Source of the DNA: Chryseobacterium sp. MYb264
GTDB lineage: Bacteria; Bacteroidota; Bacteroidia; Flavobacteriales; Weeksellaceae
Assembly (NCBI RefSeq): GCF_035974275.1
Contig: NZ_CP142422.1
Coordinates: forward strand, 2,232,001-2,296,000
Direction: 5' to 3'
DNA: 64,000 bases
Each line of letters begins with the position of its first letter. Positions within the stretch are counted from its first letter, which is position 1. The position numbers were made by a program, and so were the translations under genes. The notes under the pieces are model-generated. The model was given only the letters and a program-made list of their open reading frames with translations. It made no database searches and had not been told where the DNA came from. Of this stretch, positions 8,218-16,486 are shown in pieces.

Positions 8218-9020
8218 TGATCTTAGGGGTATATTGGTATTATCAATTTCCTGAAAATCTATATCAGTTTCAGTATTTTAATTTTGAACGGGGATATGGC
8301 GGTCATATTGATAACCGGGCTGAACTTCATGCGGTAATTAAAGTTCCGAACCCTGAAAATATATTGCCGAAATTAAAAAATTCAGTTTCTGAATTTCCTA
8401 GCGCATCCTTATATGTGGGAATGCATGAAAACCTGCTGTCCTTCACGATTAGCGGGTACTATCTGTTTGATTTTCATTTTCAGTTAGCCCGGGAAATAGA
8501 GAAACTACTTGTCAGCGAAAATGCCGTCTCACCGGATTTGAAAGCGCCATTTATAAAAGAGTATGAACAAATTTTCAAACATAGCGGAACAGACAGATTT
8601 GATCCTGTCCAACATCGGTTCCTCCAAATCGTCGGATCGGAGTTCAAAAAAAATAATGCGGAAAATTTATCCATAAGAATAGACTGTTATCTATCGGTTT
8701 CGCATAAAACAGAGTTCATTCTTGATGTTAAAAAGAGTTGTCTGGAAGAAAATATTCATGTCTTCTATTATCACGAAAAAGAGTTTGATCATCAGTGTAA
8801 TCTCATGATTTTTTTCACCAATGGCAGGCAGAAGCAAGAAGATATACAGTTTGTGGATATCAATTCTTTTGGAAGGAGAATCCGTTTACTTGGTCAAAAA
8901 TATCCTCTACAGTTCGGTCATTTCGGAGGTATGGAATATTATCCGCTAACCCTTACCAAGGTAGAACTAATGACGGACGATGAATATATAATCCAAACAA
9001 AAACCCAGCATCATGATTAA
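8217..9020 (+). CDS. Hypothetical cytoplasmic protein
   Basis: 267 residues, no signal peptide and no membrane segment. The N-terminal part (MILGVYWYYQFPENLYQFQYF) is rich in aromatic residues; the rest is mixed alpha/beta without a motif I can name. It shares its start with the stop codon of the preceding membrane protein and overlaps the VOC gene by 8 bases, so the three are one translational unit. Base composition is like its neighbours. It could be a genus-level orphan family; no function is claimed. Confidence 0.75.
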   Translation: MILGVYWYYQFPENLYQFQYFNFERGYGGHIDNRAELHAVIKVPNPENILPKLKNSVSEFPSASLYVGMHENLLSFTISGYYLFDFHFQLAREIEKLLVSENAVSPDLKAPFIKEYEQIFKHSGTDRFDPVQHRFLQIVGSEFKKNNAENLSIRIDCYLSVSHKTEFILDVKKSCLEENIHVFYYHEKEFDHQCNLMIFFTNGRQKQEDIQFVDINSFGRRIRLLGQKYPLQFGHFGGMEYYPLTLTKVELMTDDEYIIQTKTQHHD

Positions 9021-9405
9021 ATTCAAATATGTAATTCTGTATGTTGAAGATCTGGAAAAATCTATGAATTTTTACAAAGATACTTTCAATACAGAAATCA
9101 AATTTATCACTCCTGAAAAAGATTACGGCGAGCTGATAACCGGAGATACCACCCTTTCGTTCGCTTCTCTTGCATTAGCCAATTCAAATATTAAGGAAGG
9201 ATTTTTACATTCAAAAGCAACTGAGAAACCTTTCGGAATAGAACTGGGTTTTGTGACTGATAATGTTGAAGATTTAGTCGAAAAAGCAATTTCCAAAGGA
9301 GCCACTTTATATGAAAATGTGGTTGAAAAACCTTGGGGACAAAAAGTAGCTTATATTAAAGATCCAGATCATTATTTGGTTGAAATTTGCACAGAAATTC
9401 AGTAA
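9013..9405 (+). CDS. VOC family protein (glyoxalase/bleomycin-resistance fold)
   Basis: 130 residues covering two beta-alpha-beta-beta-beta modules of the vicinal oxygen chelate fold. The opening KFKYVILYVEDLEKSMNFYK and the ending YIKDPDHYLVEICTE are diagnostic. The C-terminal Glu (VEICTE) fits the metal-ligand position. Single-domain VOC proteins dimerise to form the active site; they may be lyases, dioxygenases or antibiotic-binding proteins, and the substrate cannot be told here. The start overlaps the preceding gene by 8 bases. Confidence 0.88.
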   Translation: MIKFKYVILYVEDLEKSMNFYKDTFNTEIKFITPEKDYGELITGDTTLSFASLALANSNIKEGFLHSKATEKPFGIELGFVTDNVEDLVEKAISKGATLYENVVEKPWGQKVAYIKDPDHYLVEICTEIQ

Positions 9406-9440
9406 TTATCTTGAAATTTGATTCTTAATTCTTTCACATT

Positions 9441-9977
9441 ATGGAAATAAGAAAGCTTACTCGATTAGATGATAATCCTACGTTCAATTGGGGTTTGAAT
9501 GGTTATGAAACCGATAAAATCTTTGTAGTTTCCGCTATTGAGATCGGAACGACATTTGAGTTTAGTCTGAGAGAAAAAAATCAACCTTATAAAAAAGTTT
9601 GGGAAACGAGTTCAGAGGATATCAATGATTTAAATAATATAATCAAACAGGGACATTCATTCGGAGCCTTTGATCATAATGAACTCGTTGGCTGGATCAT
9701 CTGTGATTTCCGAACCTGGAACAATAGTCTTTTCATCGAAAATGTATTGATCAGTGAAAAATTCCGAGGTCAGAATATCGGCAGATTATTGATAAAAAGT
9801 GTGAACCGTGAAGCAAGAGAACTGAATTGCAGAATAGTTGAGCTCGAAACACAAAATACCAATTATCCTGCTATAAAATTTTATCAAAGCGCAGGTTTCC
9901 TTATTACGGGAATCAATACAAAATTGTATAATAATTCGATGGAAACTGCTCTGTTTATGAGCTATGACGTATTATAG
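9441..9977 (+). CDS. GNAT family N-acetyltransferase
   Basis: 178 residues. Acetyl-CoA site ISEKFRGQNIGRLLIKSV (about residues 109-126) and the ending NYPAIKFYQSAGFLITG are typical of GNAT enzymes. The first 60 residues resemble members that modify streptothricin or related amines (FEFSLREKNQPYKKVWE), so a streptothricin-acetyltransferase-like role is possible but unproven. It is 35 bases after the VOC gene on the same strand. Confidence 0.82.
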   Translation: MEIRKLTRLDDNPTFNWGLNGYETDKIFVVSAIEIGTTFEFSLREKNQPYKKVWETSSEDINDLNNIIKQGHSFGAFDHNELVGWIICDFRTWNNSLFIENVLISEKFRGQNIGRLLIKSVNREARELNCRIVELETQNTNYPAIKFYQSAGFLITGINTKLYNNSMETALFMSYDVL

Positions 9978-10010
9978 ACAAAACCGATATTCAATATTTA
10001 AATTTTTATT

Positions 10011-10028
10011 TTGTACCAACTAGTACAA
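10011..10028 (+). promoter_or_regulatory. TetR operator palindrome, copy 1 (overlaps promoter)
   Basis: TTGTACCAACTAGTACAA: 6-bp perfect arms TTGTAC/GTACAA with a 6-base spacer. The same arms and spacing recur at 10763-10780 before the dehydrogenase gene. The first TTG is also the best -33 element for the TetR gene, so bound repressor would block the promoter. Confidence 0.75.
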
Positions 10029-10033
10029 TTATA

Positions 10034-10041
10034 TACCTTTG
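10034..10041 (+). promoter_or_regulatory. TANNTTTG -7 element of the tetR-type gene
   Basis: TACCTTTG, exact match; 20 bases downstream of the TTG at 10011-10013, within the usual 17-23 spacing. The start ATG is at 10060. Confidence 0.7.
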
Positions 10042-10059
10042 CTTCATCAAAACAAAGAA

Positions 10060-10644
10060 ATGGCAGGAAGACCAAAAATATTCGACGAACAGGAAGCTGT
10101 TGAAAAAGCAACGGAAGTCTTTAGAGCAAAAGGTTACGACACTGCTTCTGCAGACGAATTATTAGGAGCCATGGGAATCGGGAAAGGAAGCTTTTATCTG
10201 GCTTTTAAAGGAGGAAAACAGGAATTGTATATTCGCTCCATCAAACAGTTTGCCGAAAATTTTAATCGAAAAATTAGTCAGGCTATTGAAAATTCTGAAG
10301 ATCAGATTGAATTTATCCGACAGTTTTTTCTACAACTTGCCGATGCAAATGATTGCGATATTGAGAGAGGCTGTTATCTTGGAAATGCCTTGGTACAGCT
10401 TTCTGAAAAAGATGATGAGATAAAAAAAATCACAGCAGAATTATTAAAAAGCTTACAGAAAATCTTCAAAAAAGCAATCAAAAAAGCACAGCAAAACGGA
10501 AAATTAAAAACTCAGGAAGATCCAGAAATTTTAGCGTGGCATCTCACCAATCTCTGGAACGGAATTCACGTGACAAGACGCATGGAAAGTTCACCCCAAA
10601 TGCTTCGATCTCTCATTGAAATGAACTTGAGAATATTGGAGTAA
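10060..10644 (+). CDS. TetR/AcrR family transcriptional repressor
   Basis: 194 residues from the ATG at 10060 (MAGRPKIFDEQEAVEKATEV). The N-terminal helix-turn-helix (about 7-55) contains TASADELLGAMGIGKGSFYLAFKGGK, the standard TetR DNA-reading region. The C-terminal part carries the ligand-binding and dimer helices. An in-frame TTG at 10039 lies inside the -7 box and is not a plausible start. Its own promoter and that of the following dehydrogenase gene carry the same palindrome, so it probably represses itself and that gene until an unknown small molecule is bound. Confidence 0.9.
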   Translation: MAGRPKIFDEQEAVEKATEVFRAKGYDTASADELLGAMGIGKGSFYLAFKGGKQELYIRSIKQFAENFNRKISQAIENSEDQIEFIRQFFLQLADANDCDIERGCYLGNALVQLSEKDDEIKKITAELLKSLQKIFKKAIKKAQQNGKLKTQEDPEILAWHLTNLWNGIHVTRRMESSPQMLRSLIEMNLRILE

Positions 10645-10646
10645 AG

Positions 10647-10735
10647 GGGCTAGAAGATGGAAGCTGGAGGAGACAATGTATAGTTTTAAAATTAAACATT
10701 AAACTGATAAACTTCCAGCATCGGGCTCCCATTTT
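10647..10735. repeat. Dispersed purine/pyrimidine-arm intergenic repeat, copy 1
   Basis: A purine-rich left part with GGAAGCTGGAGG (near 10659) and a pyrimidine-rich right part with CTTCCAGCATCGGGCTCCC (10712-10730) flank an AT-rich centre. Similar arrangements occur at 24832-24957 and 34299-34415, always between genes. Confidence 0.55.
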
Positions 10736-10762
10736 CCTTATTCAAAAAAATTTTAAACAATT

Positions 10763-10780
10763 TTGTACTAAAAAGTACAA
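10763..10780 (+). promoter_or_regulatory. TetR operator palindrome, copy 2
   Basis: TTGTACTAAAAAGTACAA: the same 6-bp arms and 6-base spacer as the site before the TetR gene; the spacer sequence differs, which argues for selection on the arms. It is 41 bases before the dehydrogenase ATG. Confidence 0.75.
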
Positions 10781-10820
10781 TTTTAAAATTTAGATATAAA
10801 TTAAACAACAACAAATTATT

Positions 10821-11558
10821 ATGAACATTACAAACAACACCATTTTGATTACCGGCGGAGGTTCAGGAATCGGTTTAGAAATTGCAAAAACATTAAGTCC
10901 AGCGAATAAAGTGATCATCGTGGGAAGAACAAAAGAAAAATTAGATGCTGCAGCGAAAGATTTACAAAATGTTTTCACCATTCAAGCGGATATTACCAAT
11001 GAAGGGGATATCGACAGATTATATGAAGAAGTAAAAACAACGTTTGGAGGCATTAATATTCTGATCAACAATGCTGGAAATGCTTACGTTTACAATCTTG
11101 CGAATGACGGTGATATTTACAGCAAAGCCGTTGCAGAATTTACGACTAATTATTTTGCACCCATTCATCTGACAGACAAATTTCTTCCTCTTTTAAAACA
11201 ACAGAACGAAGCAGCTATTGTCAATGTTTCATCCATTGTAGGGCTTGTTCCTGGTTCTCATGTTCCGACCTATTCTGATTCGAAGGCAGCACTTCACTCT
11301 CACACAAGACTGTTGAGATACGAACTGTCAAAAGATACCAATGTAAAAGTTTTTGAATTGATGCCACCTTTGGTAAATACAGATTTTTCTGTAGAAATTG
11401 GAGGTCGCGAAAACGGAATTCCCGCTTCTGATGTTGCCAATGATTTGGTGAAAGCGCTTCAGGAAGATATTTATGAAATTCGTGTCGGAAATACAGAATT
11501 GGTTTACAATAATTTCTTTGCCGCTACGGAAGGGGCTTTTGCCACTTTTAATCCTTAA
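10821..11558 (+). CDS. Short-chain dehydrogenase/reductase (DltE-like)
   Basis: 245 residues, classical SDR size. The Rossmann dinucleotide motif TGGGSGIG is at 11-18, NNAG at about 83-86, catalytic Ser at 137/138 (NVSSIVG), and YSDSK gives Tyr151 and Lys155. The absence of an acidic residue right after strand 2 and the basic VGRTKEK there suggest NADPH preference. The substrate is unknown; in flavobacteria this type is often induced by xenobiotic or electrophile stress through a linked TetR repressor. The shared palindrome places it under the upstream regulator. A terminator follows at 11591. Confidence 0.88.
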   Translation: MNITNNTILITGGGSGIGLEIAKTLSPANKVIIVGRTKEKLDAAAKDLQNVFTIQADITNEGDIDRLYEEVKTTFGGINILINNAGNAYVYNLANDGDIYSKAVAEFTTNYFAPIHLTDKFLPLLKQQNEAAIVNVSSIVGLVPGSHVPTYSDSKAALHSHTRLLRYELSKDTNVKVFELMPPLVNTDFSVEIGGRENGIPASDVANDLVKALQEDIYEIRVGNTELVYNNFFAATEGAFATFNP

Positions 11559-11590
11559 AAGTTGTCATCTTTGACGAGGAAGATCAAAAA

Positions 11591-11624
11591 AAATAATCTC
11601 TCATCTTTTTGTGAGAGATTATTT
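11591..11624. terminator. Bidirectional terminator
   Basis: Perfect 13-bp stem AAATAATCTCTCA / TGAGAGATTATTT with an 8-base loop, between the convergent dehydrogenase and peptidase genes. Confidence 0.85.
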
Positions 11625-11735
11625 CTGAATATAATGGATGAAGTACAAAATTCTGACAACTTTGCTTTATAAACTCCTGTATTTTTCTTAAGATTTGAGA
11701 TCTGTGCTCCTCATTTCGCAACCGATCGATAACTA

Positions 11736-12749
11736 TTAAAGGGAATTAATAAATTCCTCATACCCGCTTTTCTCCAACACCTCTTTTGAATTTAACTGAT
11801 AAATATCTTTCCACGAATCGGCACCGTGCTTATCAACATATTTTTGAACGATCCTGAAACCTAACCAATAATTCAGCGTTTTCGGAGCGTCGGGAAATAA
11901 TTTTAACTTATCATTTCTTAACAGCGGATTATTTCCTGATTCATCGTCGAAAAATTTTTTCGTATTGACAAAGATTTTCTTTTCATTTTTAAGAAACCAT
12001 TCCCAATCTTTTTTCGACATATTTTCAACCGCTTCATATTTCTGAATTTTTCCTTCAAAGAAAACCCAGGTAAAATAACAGGCAAAACCTTCATCAATAG
12101 TCTGACTTAGCGCAGAATTTTTATGAGCATCCTGAGTTCTGAATTTTTCATACACCAAATGATTAAGTTCGTGTGGCAATCCTTTTTCAATCATATATTC
12201 AGGATCGGTATTTTCATAATTCAGTTCCAAAGCAAACTGATCGGCATTGCAGCCTCCAAAACCAATTCCCGTTAACGGACTGTACAAAATACTGATTGTC
12301 GCTTTTGGCTGATAAGGAACCAACTGGCTGAACTTTTTCAGATTGGTTTTTAAAACTTTGTTAAGATTAATATTCAAAAGACTTTGCGCTCTTTCTTCAA
12401 ACAAGATCTTATTTTTAGGATACAAAGTTTTATTCCATTCGATCATCCCTTCAGCATTATTGAATTTTCCGGCATTTTCATCACCAAAAATACTTCCATA
12501 GCAACTGTCCCAAAGTTTTTTGTGAGGTTGATATACTTTTTTTGTAATCATTTCAGCATCGAAAGTATTATTTTGATGAGCTAAAATCTGATATTTAAAC
12601 AAATTTTTCACCACGATATCATTTACTTTGATACTGTCAGCCAGTTTCTCAATATTCGTTTCAAAAGTATTTTCAGGACTTAATTTTTGATTCATTGAGC
12701 TGAAGCAGACTGCTGCAATGGTCATTATGTATAAAATACTTCGTTTCAT
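11736..12749 (-). CDS. Putative secreted zinc metallopeptidase (DUF2268-like)
   Basis: 337 residues. The N-terminus (MKRSILYIMTIAAVCFSS) is a signal peptide or lipoprotein-like leader; Cys15 is followed by FSS, so lipidation is uncertain. A HELNH sequence at 193-197 fits the HExxH zinc motif, and a downstream TIDEGFACYF segment offers the third ligand, as in DUF2268-type gluzincin proteases. The large N-terminal half is helical. It should act in the periplasm or at the surface on unknown proteins. Gene stands alone between convergent and divergent neighbours. Confidence 0.72.
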   Translation of the reverse strand: MKRSILYIMTIAAVCFSSMNQKLSPENTFETNIEKLADSIKVNDIVVKNLFKYQILAHQNNTFDAEMITKKVYQPHKKLWDSCYGSIFGDENAGKFNNAEGMIEWNKTLYPKNKILFEERAQSLLNINLNKVLKTNLKKFSQLVPYQPKATISILYSPLTGIGFGGCNADQFALELNYENTDPEYMIEKGLPHELNHLVYEKFRTQDAHKNSALSQTIDEGFACYFTWVFFEGKIQKYEAVENMSKKDWEWFLKNEKKIFVNTKKFFDDESGNNPLLRNDKLKLFPDAPKTLNYWLGFRIVQKYVDKHGADSWKDIYQLNSKEVLEKSGYEEFINSL

Positions 12750-13006
12750 AATACTGTTTATTGAATGGTAAATTAAAAATAATTGTTAATAAAACTCATA
12801 TTTTTTTTGAATAAATTAGAGTGCATTTAAATTTTAAGCAGACCCTTCACCATCTGCCAAACAAAAAAACTGAATGAGCAGATCTGTTACATGGATAAAC
12901 ACACGCCCTCTTCTGTTCAATAAGATTCAGCTAAGTAAAAAGTAGATTTGGCTCCATCAGAAATCCAGGTAATCCAGAACTTTGTTTCAATAAAAATTTA
13001 AACAAA

Positions 13007-13906
13007 ATGAAAATTATTGTAACAGGTTCTTTAGGGAATATCAGCAAACCTTTAACGATAGAATTGGTAGAAAAAGGTCATGATGTAACGGTAATCAGCA
13101 GCAATCCCGATAGAAAATCAGCGATTGAAGCATTGGGAGCAAAAGCAGCAATCGGTACGATGGAAGATATTGATTTTTTAACCGAAACTTTCAGAGGAGC
13201 GGATATTATTTATGCTATGGAAGCATTGAATGCAGGTGTATTTTTTAACCATGAAATTGATTTTATTCAGGCTAATATTCAAATTGCCAAAAATTATAAA
13301 GAAGCCATCGAAAAATCAGGAGTGAAGAATATTATCCATTTAAGCAGTATTGGTGCTCACACGAATGAAGGAAACGGGATCCTGAAATTCCATTATGAAG
13401 CAGAAAAAGTATTGAATGAACTTCCTCAGGAGGTTTTCATTAAATTCATGCGTCCGGTTGGCTTTTATTATAATATGTATGCTTTTATTCCGACCATCAA
13501 AGCTCAAAATGCCATTATTCAAAACTACGGTGGAGATGAAAAAGAGCCGTGGGTTTCGCCAATCGATATCGCTTCTGTAATTGCTGAAGAAGTGGAGAAA
13601 CCATTTAAAAGAAGAGAAATCCGTTACATCGCCAGTGAAGAAATTTCACCCAATGAAATTGCGAAAACTTTAGGGGAAGCGATTGGAAATTCCGACTTAA
13701 AATGGATCACTATTTCGGATGAGGATTTGTTGAACAATTTAATTAATGTCGGAATGAATCCCGAAACGGCAAAAGGTTTTGTAGAAATGAATAAAGCAAG
13801 ACGAGGAAGCATTTTATATGAAGATTACTACAAAAACAGACCTGTTTTAGGCAAAATTAAAGTGAAAGATTTTGCAGAGGATTTTGCGAAAGCTTATCAT
13901 AAATAA
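13007..13906 (+). CDS. NAD(P)-binding protein, NmrA/atypical SDR family
   Basis: 299 residues. Rossmann start MKIIVTGSLGNISKPLTIEL with the GxxGxxS variant found in NmrA-like proteins; the second strand VTVISSNPDRK supplies a polar binding site for NADP. There is no YxxxK active-site pair, but HLSSIGAH and KFMRPVGFYYNM are present as in NAD(P)H:quinone-type or redox-sensor members. It may reduce a quinone-like substrate or sense NADP(H). The AraC-type regulator 150 bases downstream on the same strand is a candidate controller. Confidence 0.85.
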   Translation: MKIIVTGSLGNISKPLTIELVEKGHDVTVISSNPDRKSAIEALGAKAAIGTMEDIDFLTETFRGADIIYAMEALNAGVFFNHEIDFIQANIQIAKNYKEAIEKSGVKNIIHLSSIGAHTNEGNGILKFHYEAEKVLNELPQEVFIKFMRPVGFYYNMYAFIPTIKAQNAIIQNYGGDEKEPWVSPIDIASVIAEEVEKPFKRREIRYIASEEISPNEIAKTLGEAIGNSDLKWITISDEDLLNNLINVGMNPETAKGFVEMNKARRGSILYEDYYKNRPVLGKIKVKDFAEDFAKAYHK

Positions 13907-13928
13907 TTTCTTTTTTAAATCTCAGATC

Positions 13929-14012
13929 CTTCGACTTCGCTCAGGATGACATCGCTAATACTTACGGGTTTAGTTTTACATGCTACGAATGTTAGTTTCA
14001 GCGAAGTCGAAG
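13929..14012. repeat. Inverted repeat CTTCGACTTCGCT ... AGCGAAGTCGAAG
   Basis: Perfect 13-bp arms at 13929-13941 and 14000-14012, 58-base spacer. It lies between the NmrA-like gene and the AraC-type gene and produces a false N-terminal extension of the latter. Confidence 0.7.
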
Positions 14013-14056
14013 ACTTTATAAACTCTTTGCTTTATAAAAATCAATACCTTTATCTT

Positions 14057-14971
14057 ATGAAACAGCCGGTAAGAATAAAAACGATCAGTGAGTTCCATGA
14101 ATTTCGTGGGTTGCCGAAGCCGGAACATCCGCTCATCAGCGTGGTAGATTACAGCCTGATCAAACACACCCAGGAAAGTGGTTCTGCGAGCTGGGTTCAG
14201 GATTATTATTCTATTTCCATCAAAAGAAATTCTCATGCGAAAATCAAGTATGGTCAGCAAAAGTATGATTTTGATGAAGGCGTGATGTTTTTTATGGCTC
14301 CCGGACAGGTTTTCAGTGTGGAAGTCACCCCAGATTCACCATCAAAACATTCGGGATGGATTTTACTGATTCACCCTGATTTTCTCTGGAATACATCTTT
14401 AGCTAAAAAAATAAAGCAGTATGAATATTTTGATTATTCCGTAAATGAGGCTTTATTTCTTTCCGAAAAAGAAGAAAATATCATTAAAAATATCGTTCAG
14501 AATATTCAGAATGAATACCATTCTTCAATTGACGCATTCAGCCAGAATATTATTATTTCACAAATTGAAACCTTACTGAATTATGGTGAACGCTTTTATC
14601 AGCGGCAATTTATAACGCGAAGAATTACCAATCATAAAATTCTGGATTCGCTGGAAGAGCTGCTTACAGATTATTTCAACAATAAAGACCTCATCACCAA
14701 AGGTCTTCCAACGGTACACGGCATTGCCGAACAGCTGAACGTTTCACCAAGCTATTTAACGGGATTATTAAAAGTGCTGACAGGACAAAGCACACAACAG
14801 CACATTCACGAAAAACTGATCGAAAAAGCAAAGGAAAAACTTTCCACTTCGCAATTATCTATCAGTGAAATTGCTTATGAATTAGGCTTTGAACATCCGC
14901 AGTCTTTCAGTAAATTATTCAAAAGTAAAACGCAGGTTTCGCCTTTGGAATTTCGGCAATCTTTTAATTAA
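14057..14971 (+). CDS. AraC family transcriptional regulator
   Basis: 304 residues from the ATG at 14057 (MKQPVRIKTISEFHEFRGLP), the usual opening of flavobacterial AraC proteins. A longer frame from 13946 would encode 37 extra residues within an inverted repeat and is rejected. The N-terminal half is a cupin-like sensor domain (about 20-160); the C-terminal 100 residues hold two helix-turn-helix motifs (VHGIAEQLNVSPSYLTGLLKVLTG and ISEIAYELGFEHPQSFSKLFKSKT). Expected to activate nearby genes, perhaps the NmrA-like gene upstream, upon an unknown signal. Confidence 0.9.
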   Translation: MKQPVRIKTISEFHEFRGLPKPEHPLISVVDYSLIKHTQESGSASWVQDYYSISIKRNSHAKIKYGQQKYDFDEGVMFFMAPGQVFSVEVTPDSPSKHSGWILLIHPDFLWNTSLAKKIKQYEYFDYSVNEALFLSEKEENIIKNIVQNIQNEYHSSIDAFSQNIIISQIETLLNYGERFYQRQFITRRITNHKILDSLEELLTDYFNNKDLITKGLPTVHGIAEQLNVSPSYLTGLLKVLTGQSTQQHIHEKLIEKAKEKLSTSQLSISEIAYELGFEHPQSFSKLFKSKTQVSPLEFRQSFN

Positions 14972-15037
14972 CAGCTCTTAAAATTTTGAGAGTTTTATAT
15001 ATATTTTGAAAAAAATATTTTAATTTTTAATATCTTG

Positions 15038-15403
15038 ATGAAAATTAAAATAATCATGACCATACTAAAAGTTATTTCAGTTCTCTCCTACTGTTGCATT
15101 ATGCTTGTGGGAATGATGATTGCCGTTCCGATGATCTTATTTTTGATAGGTACAGCCATACATTTTGGAAACATAGACCAGGTTTTTGCAATATTGGGAC
15201 TCGTTGGAATTGTTCTGACTTTTATTTCATGGAAAGAAGGTATTTTAAAGTCAATTATTGCTTTCCTATTTATGATTTCACCTTTATTTCAAGCTCCTAT
15301 TGAGTCGTTTAATTATTGGGTATTTACAGTTCCGTTGGCTATTTTCGTAATTACTTATCTTATTGTTATTGGTTTACAGATTAAAGAAAAATTGAATACC
15401 TGA
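15038..15403 (+). CDS. Small integral membrane protein
   Basis: 121 residues and almost entirely hydrophobic, with about four membrane segments (roughly 8-35, 42-60, 65-85 and 92-115). The ATG at 15038 directly follows an in-frame TTG (15035). No conserved motif is seen; the family is unknown to me. It stands 66 bases downstream of the AraC-type gene on the same strand and may be co-transcribed or autonomous. Confidence 0.65.
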   Translation: MKIKIIMTILKVISVLSYCCIMLVGMMIAVPMILFLIGTAIHFGNIDQVFAILGLVGIVLTFISWKEGILKSIIAFLFMISPLFQAPIESFNYWVFTVPLAIFVITYLIVIGLQIKEKLNT

Positions 15404-15520
15404 TGGGTGTATTTTTATAAAAGCCTAAGAACCTTGAGCGCTTACAATGATTACTCGTATTCAAAAGTATGTTTTTTAATAACTCTACTTTAAATAGCTT
15501 AAAAATTTCAATTCAAATAA

Positions 15521-15551
15521 TTGATCTATATTAAGTTATTTATTAATTTTG
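15521..15551 (+). promoter_or_regulatory. Promoter of the HNH gene
   Basis: TTG at 15521-15523 and TAATTTTG at 15544-15551 with a 20-base spacer, an excellent match to the Bacteroidota housekeeping promoter. The ATG is 27 bases further on. Confidence 0.75.
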
Positions 15552-15577
15552 AGGCCTTAAACTAATAATCCAAGAAG

Positions 15578-16243
15578 ATGACCTCAAAAGAGAAATTCAT
15601 GGAGTACTTAACTTCCGCCGGAAAATATGGCAAAAATTACGCTCCCTCTACAGTTTACAATTACGGTTTAGCGATAGATGTTGTTTCTAATGATATTACG
15701 ACGTATTTAGAAAAGAGTTTTACATCTTTATTTAATATCATTGATGTAGATATTCTGAATGAATACTTTAATCAGTTTCATACCATCCCGCAGATTATTG
15801 AAGAAGAAAAAGTAAGCGGAACTAAAAAAAGCAGTGCCTTTAGAAGATATATCGAATTTTGTCAAACCATTGCCAAACCAAACTTCAATGTGAATCAACC
15901 AGAACTTGATGATATTTATGAAGTAAGATCACAAGACGGCGAAAAAATCATTATCTCCAAAGCAGCCGAAAGAGATGCATTATTACGAAGTTTAGCGATA
16001 AAAATACATGGAACAAACTGTTTCGGATGTAATTTTAATTTCGTTGAAAAATACGGAAAAGCTGGCGAAGGTTTTATTGAAATTCATCACACAGTTCCCT
16101 TAGCTCGTTATGAAGAATCCCGAGTTATTGATCCCAAAACTGATTTAATTCCTCTTTGTTCAAACTGCCACCGCATCGTTCACCGCAGAAAAGATTTTGT
16201 GCTTACCTTAGAGGAGCTGAAGGTGATTATTAATCAGAATTAA
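15578..16243 (+). CDS. HNH endonuclease, orphan
   Basis: 221 residues. An N-terminal helical region (1-135) precedes an HNH nuclease domain with a zinc knuckle: C148/C151, HH at 170-171 (FIEIHHTVPLARY), C194/C197 and H198/H202 (LCSNCHRIVH). This is the McrA-like arrangement used by modification-dependent restriction nucleases and some homing or phage enzymes. No methyltransferase or specificity subunit is adjacent. It has its own promoter and is followed by a repeat-rich gap. A restriction function (type IV) is the best guess but rests on domain layout only. Confidence 0.85.
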   Translation: MTSKEKFMEYLTSAGKYGKNYAPSTVYNYGLAIDVVSNDITTYLEKSFTSLFNIIDVDILNEYFNQFHTIPQIIEEEKVSGTKKSSAFRRYIEFCQTIAKPNFNVNQPELDDIYEVRSQDGEKIIISKAAERDALLRSLAIKIHGTNCFGCNFNFVEKYGKAGEGFIEIHHTVPLARYEESRVIDPKTDLIPLCSNCHRIVHRRKDFVLTLEELKVIINQN

Positions 16244-16486
16244 GATTAGCAGAAATAAATCTGGTAATAAACTTTAGATAATCTGAGCTAAAATATCGAT
16301 ACTTTTTTTGTTCTCGCAGATTTTTAGTCTATTTTTTTAAACACCAAGGCTCACTATTTTTTTTTCAACTGATCGTTTTAAGCTTCATAAAACGAAGTTT
16401 CACCGATTCAATTTAAATCAATTTTATAATTGAGGCAGAGCCGTTTCGCTTATATAAGATCACAAAAACCGTCGAGAATTCTATAT

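Noticed and set aside
13946..14056. N-terminal extension of the AraC protein
   Set aside because: Encoded by an inverted repeat; the conserved start lies at 14057.
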